This document shows, in pieces, positions 53,034-61,520 of a DNA stretch of 64,000 nt. The stretch covers positions 148,936 to 212,935 of the forward strand of contig JAHBSM010000007.1 in NCBI GenBank assembly GCA_019639115.1. Direction: 5' to 3'. Every line of letters begins with the position of its first letter. Position 1 is the first letter of the stretch. The notes below the pieces were generated by a model. It worked only from the letters and a program-made list of their open reading frames with translations. It was not told the origin of the DNA and did not search any database. This DNA is from Acidobacteriota bacterium. Its GTDB lineage: Bacteria > Acidobacteriota > Blastocatellia > Pyrinomonadales > Pyrinomonadaceae. The position numbers were made by a program, and so were the translations under genes.

Positions 53034-54047
53034 CTATCTTGACCCGTACATCAGCTTGTAATATTCGCGGTAGTCGCCGCTCCGTATATGTTCGACCCAA
53101 TCCTGATTTTCCTTATACCAGAGGATAGTTTTCTCAAGTCCGGCTTCCCAGGTCGTTGACGGCATCCATTCGAGCTCGGTCTCGGCTGCGGTCGGATCGA
53201 TCGCGTATCGGCGATCGTGTCCGGGGCGATCCGAAACATAGCGGATCAAACTGTGCGGCTTGCCTAGCGCGTCCAATATCGACCGAACGACATCGATGTT
53301 GTGCTGTTCGTTCCTGGCCCCGATATTATAGGCTTGTCCTGACCGGCCTTTTTCATAAGCGGCCCAGATCCCGGCACAGTGATCGTCCACGTAGATCCAG
53401 TCGCGTACATTCATGCCGTCACCGTAGACCGGGAGCGGCTCGTCGTTCATCGCGTTCGAGATCATCAGCGGTATCAGTTTCTCCGGAAACTGTCTCGGAC
53501 CGTAATTGTTCCCGCATCGCGTGACGACCGTGTCAACGCCGTGCGTTTCTCTTGCGGCGCGTACGACGAACTCGGCGGCGGCCTTAGAAGCCGCGTAAGG
53601 TGAGTTCGGCCTGAGCGGAGAAGCTTCGGTAAAGCGCTCGTCGCTGTCGTCCGCGAGACTTCCCATGACCTCATCGGTCGAGACCTGAACGAATCGCCGC
53701 ACACCTTTCGCCCGGGCCTCGTCCAGCAGCACTTGTGTACCGATGATGTTGGTCCGCAGAAATTCGTCGGCCGAATGTATGCTGCGGTCAACGTGCGATT
53801 CAGCCGCCAGGTTGAATACGGCGTCGCATCCGTCGGGCATCGCCGAGGCAACGGATCCGCGGTCGCAGATATCGCCTTTGATGAATGTATGTCTGGACGG
53901 ATCAACACCTTTGAGATTCTCGGGGTTGCCGGCGTATGTCAGCGCGTCGTAATTGATGACGCGAGCATCAGGTGATCTATCCAGAATGTAGCGAACGAAC
54001 GCGGAACCTATAAAACCTGCTCCGCCGGTAACAAAGTAGATCGGCAT
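53034..54047 (-). CDS. rfbB: dTDP-glucose 4,6-dehydratase
   Basis: A 337-residue extended SDR with GGAGFIGSAFVRY, NLAAESHVDRSIHSADEF and the YAASKAAAEFVVRA catalytic Tyr-x-x-x-Lys; VSTDEVMGSL and NYGPRQFPEKLIPLMI are close to diagnostic for RfbB/RmlB. It converts dTDP-glucose to the 4-keto-6-deoxy sugar that is the branch point to rhamnose. rfbD follows without a gap. The pair gives the host dTDP-rhamnose for LPS or exopolysaccharide. Confidence 0.95.
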   Translation of the reverse strand: MPIYFVTGGAGFIGSAFVRYILDRSPDARVINYDALTYAGNPENLKGVDPSRHTFIKGDICDRGSVASAMPDGCDAVFNLAAESHVDRSIHSADEFLRTNIIGTQVLLDEARAKGVRRFVQVSTDEVMGSLADDSDERFTEASPLRPNSPYAASKAAAEFVVRAARETHGVDTVVTRCGNNYGPRQFPEKLIPLMISNAMNDEPLPVYGDGMNVRDWIYVDDHCAGIWAAYEKGRSGQAYNIGARNEQHNIDVVRSILDALGKPHSLIRYVSDRPGHDRRYAIDPTAAETELEWMPSTTWEAGLEKTILWYKENQDWVEHIRSGDYREYYKLMYGSR

Positions 54048-54065
54048 ATTAGATCGTGCTCAGGG

Positions 54066-54455
54066 TCAACGCGTAAGGCGTTCGATCACAAATGTCGCAA
54101 AGTAAGCCTTTTTGTCGGTCTCAGTATCGGCCTTAGGGTGCGGGACGAGTCGATCGATAGTGACAGACCATCCCTGGAAGATATCGCCTTTGGGCCCGGC
54201 GTCGGTATTGAACTCGAATATCTTCGAGATCTTACCGCCGGTGATCTCTACTTTGACCTTGGCATTGCCCGACCAAATACAGTTGACCCCCTCGGGACAG
54301 CGCGAATCCTCTGTAACCTCGATGAATCTGACCTTGAGCTTGCTTCGTTTCGCGGTCTTCAGCTTCCCGACGCCGACGACTATTTTCTCCGGCGTCGAAG
54401 CAAGAACGGACCCTGAGATAAAAGCGAACAGCATGAATAGCGTAAAGAACCTCAT
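54066..54455 (-). CDS. Small secreted conserved hypothetical protein
   Basis: A 129-residue protein with a signal peptide (residues 1-19, FFTLFMLFAFISGSVLA) and a beta-rich mature part. RFIEVTEDSRCPEGVNCIWSG is the conserved block of a family I have seen as short secreted proteins with a paired cysteine (CPEGVNC); the two Cys are six apart and probably form a disulphide. GGGAG-like ribosome site GGGAG lies 6 nt before the ATG. Function unknown. It lies 18 nt upstream of rfbB on the same strand and may be co-transcribed. Confidence 0.7.
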   Translation of the reverse strand: MRFFTLFMLFAFISGSVLASTPEKIVVGVGKLKTAKRSKLKVRFIEVTEDSRCPEGVNCIWSGNAKVKVEITGGKISKIFEFNTDAGPKGDIFQGWSVTIDRLVPHPKADTETDKKAYFATFVIERLTR

Positions 54456-54528
54456 TTGATACTCCCGACGGACATCGCCGTCTCACTTTAAGGAACGTTC
54501 GGCGATCCCGGAAATTGCATTCTACACG

Positions 54529-55551
54529 TCATGCCGAAGCTTTTTCTCCCGTCCCGATCTTAGAGATTATCGCATTGGCAAAATCGACCGTACTCGCGTT
54601 GCCGCCCAGGTCGCGGGTCAGCGTCGTTCCGTCGGCAAATACGTCAAGCATCGCCCGCTCGACCCGGTCGGCGGCATCCGTTTCGCCCAAATGACGAAGC
54701 ATCAAAATTCCCGACATCAAGATCGCGGTCGGATTGGCGATGCCCTGTCCGGCTATATCCGGAGCAGAACCATGAACGGCTTCGAACACTGCGCCAAGCT
54801 CGCCGATATTAGCCCCCGGAGCCAAACCCAGCCCGCCGATAAGGCCAGCGCACAGGTCCGACACGATGTCACCGTACAGATTCTCGAGAACAAGTACATC
54901 AAACTGTTCGGGCCGCATCACGAGCTGCATACAGCAATTGTCTATGATCTTGTCATCGGCTTCGATCTCGGGGAACTGCTTTGCGACTTCATAGAAGCAG
55001 TCGAGGAACAAACCGTCCGACAGCTTCATAATGTTGGCTTTGTGTACAGCCGTGACCTTCTTACGGCCGTTAGCCCGCGCGTATTCGAATCCGTATTTGG
55101 CGATACGTGTCGAAGCCTTTTCGGTGATTATCTTCAAGCTTTCGACCACGCCCGGCACGACGACATGCTCGAGCCCGGCGTAGAGATCCTCGGTGTTCTC
55201 ACGCATAACGACCAGGTCAAGCTCCGGGTAGCGGCACTTTACATTCGGCAGGGCCTTGACCGGACGAACATTTGCGTATAGGTCGAGCGATTTGCGGAGG
55301 CCGACGTTCACCGAAGTGAAGCCTTTCCCGATCGGTGTCATTTGCGGGCCCTTTAGGGCGACCTTGTTACGCTTGATAGACGCAATTGTTTCCTCGGGGA
55401 GCGTCGTGCCGTATTTCTCCTGCGCCTGAGCACCGAGTATGTGTGTTTCCCACTCGATATCGACGCCCGACGCTTCGATAATGCGGACAGTCGCCGCAAC
55501 TATCTCCGGGCCGATGCCGTCGCCGGGGATGAGGGTGATAGTGTGTTTCAT
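54529..55551 (-). CDS. icd: NAD-dependent isocitrate dehydrogenase (isocitrate/isopropylmalate family)
   Basis: The frame opens at 55767, overlapping thiO; the ATG at 55551 (MKHTITLIPGDGIGPEI) is the proper start and gives 340 residues. SVNVGLRKSLDLYANVRPVK with VVMRENTEDLYAG is the substrate-binding SxN-R-R pattern of NAD-IDH rather than isopropylmalate dehydrogenase; DNCCMQLVMRPEQFDVLV and HGSAPDIAGQGIANP follow. The enzyme oxidises isocitrate to 2-oxoglutarate in the TCA cycle; homoisocitrate activity cannot be excluded and would be of interest because of the LysW-like gene 6 kb away. Promoter-region repeats lie at 55555-55585. Confidence 0.85.
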   Translation of the reverse strand: MKHTITLIPGDGIGPEIVAATVRIIEASGVDIEWETHILGAQAQEKYGTTLPEETIASIKRNKVALKGPQMTPIGKGFTSVNVGLRKSLDLYANVRPVKALPNVKCRYPELDLVVMRENTEDLYAGLEHVVVPGVVESLKIITEKASTRIAKYGFEYARANGRKKVTAVHKANIMKLSDGLFLDCFYEVAKQFPEIEADDKIIDNCCMQLVMRPEQFDVLVLENLYGDIVSDLCAGLIGGLGLAPGANIGELGAVFEAVHGSAPDIAGQGIANPTAILMSGILMLRHLGETDAADRVERAMLDVFADGTTLTRDLGGNASTVDFANAIISKIGTGEKASA

Positions 55552-55554
55552 AAG

Positions 55555-55585
55555 ACCGTAATTTATAATGATACCGTAATTACGG
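55555..55585. promoter_or_regulatory. Repeats between icd and thiO
   Basis: ACCGTAATT occurs at 55555-55563 and 55573-55581, and the second copy is part of a perfect palindrome CCGTAATTACGG (55574-55585). They fall between the divergent icd and thiO starts and could be a regulator site. No regulator can be named. Confidence 0.4.
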
Positions 55586-55618
55586 GATAGCGGCGAAACC
55601 AGTTGGCCGCGGATCTGG

Positions 55619-56752
55619 ATGAGATCGGATGTACTTGTCATAGGCGGCGGAGTGATCGGCCTCGCGATCGCCCGCGAGGCGGGCCGTCGCGGGCTGCGCG
55701 TGACCGTCGTTGACCGGGCCGAATGCGGCCGTGAGGCCTCGTGGGCTGCAGCCGGTATGCTTGGCACTCAAACCGAGACCGAGCACGGCGGCGATTTCTT
55801 TGAGCTTTGCAGGCGATCGGCCGCCCTGTTTCCGGCTCTCGCTGATGAACTTCTCGACGAGACGGGCATCGATGTCGAATTGGATACCGCGGGAACCATC
55901 TCCGTCGCCTTTAGCGAGCCGGAACTTGAACGTCTGGCTGACAGCACGAAATGGCAGCGGGAGGCCGGGCTCCGAGCCGACATCATCTCTGCGGCTGACA
56001 TTCGACGAGCTGAGCCATTTATCTCCACAGATGCGGCGGGCGGTGTCTTTATGCCCGACGATGGGCAAGTTGATAACCGACGTCTTGTCGAAGCTCTGCG
56101 TGCGTCGGCAGAGTCTGCGGGCGTATCGATCGTTGAAAATGAAGAGATAGCCGGACTCGTCACATCCGGCGGCGCAGTGACCGGAGCAAGAAGCGGAACG
56201 GCCGTATGGGAAGCGGATCATACTGTCGTTGCAACCGGCGCTTGGACCAGCCTCATCAAACTCGGGGAGATCGGTTCATTGCCCGAGATAAAGCCCATTC
56301 GTGGCCAAATAGCTGTTTACAAGACCGCAAAACGATTATTCACTCATGTCCTGCACGCTCGCGGCGGTTACCTTGTGCCTAGGAGGGACGGACGAGTGCT
56401 TATCGGTGCAACGGCGGAAGATGTGGGTTTTGACAAAAGCTCGACCTCGGCCGCCGGCGAATGGCTGCGGTCGGTCGCGGTGGGGACCGCTCCGGGACTC
56501 GCCAATCTCAGCTTCTCGGACGGATGGGCGGGCCTGCGGCCGGGAACGCCGGACGGTGATCCGATGATCGGCGGATTCGGCGGGCTGGAAGGGCTTACAC
56601 TTGCCGTCGGCCACTATCGCAACGGCATTCTGCTTGCCCCGATCACGGCAAAGATGGTCGCGGATCGCATCCTCGGCGAGTACGAGTACCCGATCGCCAA
56701 CGCGTTCCTGCCCGACAGATTCCGGTTTCGGGCGGTAAATGAGGCCAGATAA
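55619..56752 (+). CDS. thiO: Glycine oxidase ThiO-like FAD enzyme
   Basis: A 377-residue DAO-family flavoenzyme: DVLVIGGGVIGLAIAREAG (FAD loop), REASWAAAGMLGTQTE (a ThiO hallmark), PIRGQIAVY and the C-terminal TLAVGHYRNGILLAPITAK. It oxidises glycine to iminoglycine for thiazole formation in thiamine synthesis. No thiS or thiG is next to it, so use in another glycine- or D-amino-acid-oxidising role remains open. Its stop overlaps the start of the TlpA-like gene by one base (TAATG). Confidence 0.88.
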   Translation: MRSDVLVIGGGVIGLAIAREAGRRGLRVTVVDRAECGREASWAAAGMLGTQTETEHGGDFFELCRRSAALFPALADELLDETGIDVELDTAGTISVAFSEPELERLADSTKWQREAGLRADIISAADIRRAEPFISTDAAGGVFMPDDGQVDNRRLVEALRASAESAGVSIVENEEIAGLVTSGGAVTGARSGTAVWEADHTVVATGAWTSLIKLGEIGSLPEIKPIRGQIAVYKTAKRLFTHVLHARGGYLVPRRDGRVLIGATAEDVGFDKSSTSAAGEWLRSVAVGTAPGLANLSFSDGWAGLRPGTPDGDPMIGGFGGLEGLTLAVGHYRNGILLAPITAKMVADRILGEYEYPIANAFLPDRFRFRAVNEAR

Positions 56753-58164
56753 TGAAGTTTTACGTCGTCGTGTACTTGTTATTTTTGTCGCTCGCGGCCG
56801 CGGGGCAGTCGGGCCGCGTCGCAGGTGACGGCAGCAGTCCCGACGGCAAGATGTCCGACAAGAGCGTTCGCGAGCTCTTTGAGGAAGCAGCCGCTTACGT
56901 TCGGACAAAAGCGTCGGAAATGGACGCAAAGAAAGTGCAGTTCAGCCAGGAGATCCTCGACCAGATCCGACGCGATCAACGAATGCTCGCGGCACGATAT
57001 GCCTCGATAGCCGAGCTGAGGCTCAACCGGATTCCCGAGGATGTTTATTACACAGCCATGCTCTATTGGATGGCCGGCGATCAGGAGAGGACCGCGGCCC
57101 AATTTGCCGTATTTCTCCCGGCAGATGGTGGTGAGCCGGAAGCCAAACAGACGGCTCGTGCCATTTCCGCGGCTTCGCTCGCGCAGCTCGGCCGGACGGC
57201 AGAGGCAGAAGCTCTGCTCGCCGATTACAGCAAGAATGAGCCCCGCAAACTCGCTGAGACCTCGCGGATCCGTAATGAACTCGCTAAAGCGTATCTTGCG
57301 AAAGGTGACTTTGCACGTATGGCCCCGCACGCTGCCGCGAATTATGACGCCGCCAAGACACTTCTGGCCGATGCCGCATCACGTCCGCGAGCCTTGGACG
57401 AGCTGATCGATTCGGCCAGCTTGTTATTCGAAGCATACAAGGGTGCAGGCTCGGCCAAGCTCGCAGAAGACGCTCTTGACGAGTTTCGAACGACAGCCGC
57501 CGCGATCAATTCGCTGACGATGTATTTCTACGCAGCCGATCAAAAAATAAGATACTTGATCGATATCGGCCGCAAGCCCGACGCAATGAAATTCTATGCG
57601 TCAATACAAACACTGATCGATCAGGAAGTGAGAACCAAGCCCGGCCAGGAAGACCTCAGGTCCCGGTTCATAAGGCGAGCCCCCCACTACCAGCTGCTCG
57701 GCGAGTCGGCTCCGGAATTCACGGCGGCAGAGGTCTGGTTCCCGGGCGTCAGACGGACGTTCGCCGATCTAAAAGGAAAGGTCGTCCTCGTCGATTTCTG
57801 GGCGACGTGGTGTGCGCCGTGTATCGAGGCGTTCCCGGCGATCAATGAGATGTACTCCGATCTCGGGCCCGAAGGATTCGAAGTGATCGGCATCACGCGC
57901 TACTACGGAGCGGAATACGGCGGTGTTAAGGACGACGTCGCCGAGCTCGCCGGCCTGAAGCGTTTCAGGGAACAGTATAAACTGCAATATGATATCGTCG
58001 TCTCTCGCGGCCAGGCAGATCAGCTCCGCTACGGGGCCACTTCATTGCCGACGACAGTCATAATAGACCGAAAGGGAATTGTGAGATCGGTCGAGGTTGG
58101 TTACAGCCCGGGCCGGCTGCAGCAGATGCGCCAGGAGATCGTAAAGCTATTGGCCGAAAAATGA
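56752..58164 (+). CDS. TlpA-like thiol-disulphide oxidoreductase with long N-terminal domain
   Basis: A 470-residue secreted protein. Residues 1-18 are a signal peptide (FYVVVYLLFLSLAAA). Residues 20 to about 310 are helical and tetratricopeptide-like, with an alternating Ala/Leu/Tyr pattern, and residues 325-470 are a thioredoxin domain with FWATWCAPC (active-site WCAPC near residue 350) and TSLPTTVIID (cis-Pro). TlpA proteins reduce or isomerise disulphides of periplasmic proteins. The long helical N-terminus probably binds a partner. It is coupled to thiO by one base and precedes a methyltransferase gene by 4 nt, all in one + strand operon. Confidence 0.86.
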   Translation: MKFYVVVYLLFLSLAAAGQSGRVAGDGSSPDGKMSDKSVRELFEEAAAYVRTKASEMDAKKVQFSQEILDQIRRDQRMLAARYASIAELRLNRIPEDVYYTAMLYWMAGDQERTAAQFAVFLPADGGEPEAKQTARAISAASLAQLGRTAEAEALLADYSKNEPRKLAETSRIRNELAKAYLAKGDFARMAPHAAANYDAAKTLLADAASRPRALDELIDSASLLFEAYKGAGSAKLAEDALDEFRTTAAAINSLTMYFYAADQKIRYLIDIGRKPDAMKFYASIQTLIDQEVRTKPGQEDLRSRFIRRAPHYQLLGESAPEFTAAEVWFPGVRRTFADLKGKVVLVDFWATWCAPCIEAFPAINEMYSDLGPEGFEVIGITRYYGAEYGGVKDDVAELAGLKRFREQYKLQYDIVVSRGQADQLRYGATSLPTTVIIDRKGIVRSVEVGYSPGRLQQMRQEIVKLLAEK

Positions 58165-58168
58165 CCTG

Positions 58169-58813
58169 ATGCCCAAGAACGGTAAAACCGACCTGCGCAC
58201 GACGAGGGGATTTTACGACCGTATCGCTGAGGTGCAGCACCTCGCGATGAAGCTCAACGGCTATCGGGCTTCCGTTTCAAAGTTCTTGAGATCTCTGGAT
58301 CTCGAAATAACGCCCGATACGTCGGTGCTGGATGCTGGCAGCGGTACTGGGCTGGTCACGATGGCGTTCTTTGATGCCGGTTTCAAACCAAAACGCCTTG
58401 TCGCTCTCGACCTCTCGCACCGATCGCTGTTGTTGGTGAGAGAGCAAGCTCTGGAGAAACGCGAGGCCGCGGCTCGGACCGAGTTGGTTCAGGCCAATGT
58501 GCTCTCAATGCCGTTCGGCGACGATACATTCGACCTTCTGCTGATGTGCGGAGTGCTTGAGTACACGCCGCTCGATGACGGGCTTCGCGAGGCTGCCCGC
58601 GTGATGCGAAAAGGAGCAAAACTCGTTCTCCTGCCTGTCAAACCGTCCATTGTAGGTTCAGTGCTCGAGTTGCTTTATAATTTTAAGACACATCCGCTTG
58701 CTAAGGTTCGCGAGGCAGCATCACGTTATTTCAACATCGTCGGCAATCACGAGTTCCCGATCACCGAACCGATATCCTGGTCGAAAACGATCTTCTTGTT
58801 GGAGAAAAAATGA
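58169..58813 (+). CDS. Class I SAM-dependent methyltransferase
   Basis: A 214-residue methyltransferase with SVLDAGSGTGLVTMAFFDAG as motif I, VALDLSHRSL as strand-2 acidic end and DDTFDLLLMCGVLEYTPLDDG as the catalytic region (Methyltransf_11/25 type, similar to UbiE/phospholipid methyltransferases). Its substrate is not visible. It overlaps the GDPD gene by 4 bases (ATGA), and the downstream phospholipid-headgroup enzyme makes a lipid substrate plausible, by inference only. Confidence 0.87.
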   Translation: MPKNGKTDLRTTRGFYDRIAEVQHLAMKLNGYRASVSKFLRSLDLEITPDTSVLDAGSGTGLVTMAFFDAGFKPKRLVALDLSHRSLLLVREQALEKREAAARTELVQANVLSMPFGDDTFDLLLMCGVLEYTPLDDGLREAARVMRKGAKLVLLPVKPSIVGSVLELLYNFKTHPLAKVREAASRYFNIVGNHEFPITEPISWSKTIFLLEKK

Positions 58814-59574
58814 ATCGTCCGTCGATAATCGCCCATCGCGGCGCCAGCGCCAATGCGCCCGAAAACACAATGGCAGCCTTTCGCCTGGCTTACGCGAGCG
58901 GTGCCGAGGGGCTCGAGTTCGACGTCCGGCTCTCCAAAGACGGCGTCCCGGTCGTCATCCACGATGCCACACTCGAACGGGTAGGCGAACTACGATCCAA
59001 GGTCAGCGATCTCACGCTCGAGGAATTGAAGCAGATCGACGTCGGTTCCTGGTTTGACCGCAAACATAAGAAACGGCAGCGCACCGATCATTCCGGCGAG
59101 CGGATCCCGACTCTCGACGAGGTCCTGGAACTGGCAAAAGCATCGGATGGGCCTCTCTATATCGAGCTGAAATGTGACCAGGTATCGGATGCGGAGGCCA
59201 CGGCCCGAGCCGTCTGCGGCCTGATAGGTGATTCGCCCGCTTTGCCGCGAATGATCGTCAAAAGCTTTCGTCCGGCTGCCGTAATGGCGGTTCGGAGCCT
59301 GCTACCCGGCGTGACCACGGCCGCGCTCTTTTCGCCCGCGATATTGATGATCCTGCGACGACGGCGGCACATGATCGACCTGGCTCGCGAGTTCGGGGCC
59401 GATCAGCTCTCGCTTCATTATTCTCTGGCCGCTAAACACATCGTCAGAATGGCCGCGATGCCGGTAACCGTTTGGACGGTGGACGACCCGAAATGGATCG
59501 CGAAATGCGAACGCCGCGGCATCGGAGCTCTGATCACGAACGATCCCGCTCGATTCGCCGCCACGATGGAATGA
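58810..59574 (+). CDS. Glycerophosphodiester phosphodiesterase
   Basis: A 254-residue TIM-barrel enzyme. IAHRGASANAPENTMAAF supplies the catalytic HRG and E-N-T, EFDVRLSKDGVPVVIHDATL the metal-binding E-x-D and second His, and YIELKCD the third acidic strand. VWTVDDPKWIAKCERRGIGA is the typical final block. No signal peptide, so it probably acts in the cytoplasm (UgpQ-like), splitting glycerophosphodiesters into glycerol 3-phosphate and an alcohol. It is the last gene of the thiO operon; a separate promoter follows for cystathionine beta-synthase. Confidence 0.92.
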   Translation: MNRPSIIAHRGASANAPENTMAAFRLAYASGAEGLEFDVRLSKDGVPVVIHDATLERVGELRSKVSDLTLEELKQIDVGSWFDRKHKKRQRTDHSGERIPTLDEVLELAKASDGPLYIELKCDQVSDAEATARAVCGLIGDSPALPRMIVKSFRPAAVMAVRSLLPGVTTAALFSPAILMILRRRRHMIDLAREFGADQLSLHYSLAAKHIVRMAAMPVTVWTVDDPKWIAKCERRGIGALITNDPARFAATME

Positions 59575-59583
59575 CGGCACATC

Positions 59584-59612
59584 TTGCCTCGTTTCGGAAT
59601 TGGGCTTAGAAT
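59584..59612 (+). promoter_or_regulatory. Promoter of the cystathionine beta-synthase gene
   Basis: TTGCCT at 59584-59589, a 17-nt spacer and TAGAAT at 59607-59612, 32 nt before the ATG. The -10 is a good match and the -35 moderate. Confidence 0.5.
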
Positions 59613-59644
59613 CTCGTTATCTTCTCAGGCGCGCATCACAATAG

Positions 59645-61012
59645 ATGAAATTTTATAATAACGTCTTAGAACTCATCGGCAGAACGCCACTCGTACGCGT
59701 CAATCACATCACCCGTCAGCACAAGATCAAGGCGACGATACTTGCCAAAATGGAGAGCCTGAACCCCGGGTATTCTGTAAAGGATAGGATCGGCGTCTCG
59801 ATGATCGACTGGGCCGAACGCGAAGGTGTGCTCAAGAAAGGCGGCACGATCATCGAGGCAACTAGCGGAAATACCGGCATCGGACTCGCGTTGACGGCCG
59901 CGGTCCGCGGATACAAATGTATCTTTGTACTTACGGACAAGGTGTCGATCGAGAAGAATCGTTACCTAAAAGCACTTGGAGCAGACGTCGTCGTGTGTCC
60001 GGCCGCGGCAAAGCCCGGCACGCCGGATCATTATGTAGAAACGGCAAAACGTATCGCTCACGAAACGCCCAGTTCGTTCTATCCCGATCAGTATAATCAT
60101 CCGGCCAATCCGGCGGCTCATTATGCGACGACCGGGCCTGAGATCTGGGAAGCGACCGATGGGCGCATCACTCATTTTGTGGCCGGCATCGGTACCGGCG
60201 GCACTATCAGCGGCACGGGCAGATATCTAAAAGAGAAGAACCCGGCCATCAAGGTCATCGGTGCCGATCCCTACGGCTCCATCTTTAAGACCTACAAGGA
60301 ATCAGGCCGCGTGCCTGAACCGCTGCCGTACCTGGTCGAAGGCATCGGCCAGTCGCTTCCGGTCGGCAATGCCGATATGAAAGCGATCGACGAGGTCATC
60401 AATGTCTCGGACCGGGATTCGTTCGAATACGCTCGGCAATTGTCGCGGCGCGAGGGCATATTCTGCGGAGGCTCCACCGGCACCAATTTTGCGGCCGCGT
60501 TAAAGGTAGCCGAAACGCTCGATGAGAACGCGGTCGTCGTTTTTATCGTCTGTGACACCGGCGAGCACTATCTTACAAAGTTCCACTCGGATGAATGGCT
60601 AAAGGAGAAATTGCTCCTCGAGCCGCAGCGGATCACTGCCAGCCTGATTGCCGAGACCAAGAACGGTTCGTCGCCGGCCGAACTCGTCTTTGTGCGGCCG
60701 GATGAGACAGTGTCGGAGGCGTTGGCAAAGATGAACGGCCACGGCGTCACACAATTGCCCGTGATCGAGGAAGGCCGGTCGGTCGGCTCAGTTCGCGAAA
60801 GCGGGCTGCTGACCAAATTGTTGGCTGACCGCGGGCTGCTCGAAGCAAAGGTCGGCGACATCATGGACAAGAGCTTCCCCGTGGTCGAGATGGATACGAG
60901 CCTGAACGAGATCAAGAGCAAGCTCCAGCGCAATCCGGCCGTGTTGATTGAGGATTTTAAGCGGATCACGGGTATAATCACCCGAGCTGACGTTCTGGAC
61001 CTGCCGGGCTAG
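59645..61012 (+). CDS. cbs: Cystathionine beta-synthase
   Basis: A 455-residue PLP enzyme with C-terminal CBS pair. [14 protein letters not shown] opens the fold-type II core, [11 protein letters not shown] carries the PLP lysine (Lys46), [18 protein letters not shown] and [19 protein letters not shown] bind PLP and substrate. Residues about 345-455 form two CBS motifs ([37 protein letters not shown]), usual in CBS rather than in plain cysteine synthase. The enzyme condenses serine (or O-acetylserine) with homocysteine in the transsulphuration path. The CBS pair probably gives allosteric control by an adenosyl ligand. Confidence 0.93.
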   Translation: MKFYNNVLELIGRTPLVRVNHITRQHKIKATILAKMESLNPGYSVKDRIGVSMIDWAEREGVLKKGGTIIEATSGNTGIGLALTAAVRGYKCIFVLTDKVSIEKNRYLKALGADVVVCPAAAKPGTPDHYVETAKRIAHETPSSFYPDQYNHPANPAAHYATTGPEIWEATDGRITHFVAGIGTGGTISGTGRYLKEKNPAIKVIGADPYGSIFKTYKESGRVPEPLPYLVEGIGQSLPVGNADMKAIDEVINVSDRDSFEYARQLSRREGIFCGGSTGTNFAAALKVAETLDENAVVVFIVCDTGEHYLTKFHSDEWLKEKLLLEPQRITASLIAETKNGSSPAELVFVRPDETVSEALAKMNGHGVTQLPVIEEGRSVGSVRESGLLTKLLADRGLLEAKVGDIMDKSFPVVEMDTSLNEIKSKLQRNPAVLIEDFKRITGIITRADVLDLPG

Positions 61013-61040
61013 AACTCGACGTCGGTATTTATCAAAGGCG

Positions 61041-61475
61041 ATGAGCGACGAAAAATGGGAAATGCCAAGGCCTGTCTTTCGCAGTTCCGCCGGAACTCCG
61101 GTTTCGACGCCCGATCCGATTGTGCTCGATCTCGTCGATCCCGAACCTGACACGCTGCAACCACACGCCGACGAATCGCAGCTTGCCTCGCTTTACGATC
61201 CGCCCTCTGAGCCGCCAGACCGACGCTCCGACAACCTGCCGGAGGCTCGCCCGGACCAAGCTCCAGATACGGATGCAGCGGCTCCTCAGCCGTTTGCCGT
61301 CGAGGACATCGAGGTCGCCGAGACGATCGAACGCGAACGCCCAAGCGGCAAGGATCGCGGTACGCTCGGGCGTATCTTGATGATGATTATCCTGATAATT
61401 CTCGGCGGGCTGATCCTTACGGCCGCACTTTTCTTCTACTTCGTAGGCAGTATTCGCACCTCGGACCCCTTCTAG
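61041..61475 (+). CDS. Hypothetical protein with C-terminal membrane helix
   Basis: A 144-residue protein with an acidic, Pro/Asp-rich N-terminal two thirds that is likely disordered, a basic spacer, and one strongly hydrophobic segment near residues 112-136 (LGRILMMIILIILGGLILTA). It therefore has the shape of a tail-anchored or single-pass protein with a cytosolic disordered arm. No family is recognised. It sits between cbs and two FHA-transmembrane genes, so it may belong to that membrane signalling group. Confidence 0.6.
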   Translation: MSDEKWEMPRPVFRSSAGTPVSTPDPIVLDLVDPEPDTLQPHADESQLASLYDPPSEPPDRRSDNLPEARPDQAPDTDAAAPQPFAVEDIEVAETIERERPSGKDRGTLGRILMMIILIILGGLILTAALFFYFVGSIRTSDPF

Positions 61476-61520
61476 CCGCGTCATGCAATTCGTCCTCATC
61501 GGCGGCGTCTATAGATTGTG

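Noticed and set aside
54529..55767. Long N-terminal extension of the isocitrate dehydrogenase
   Set aside because: The first 72 residues overlap the divergent thiO gene and look like antisense translation (Arg/Ser/Pro-rich); ATG 55551 gives the family start.
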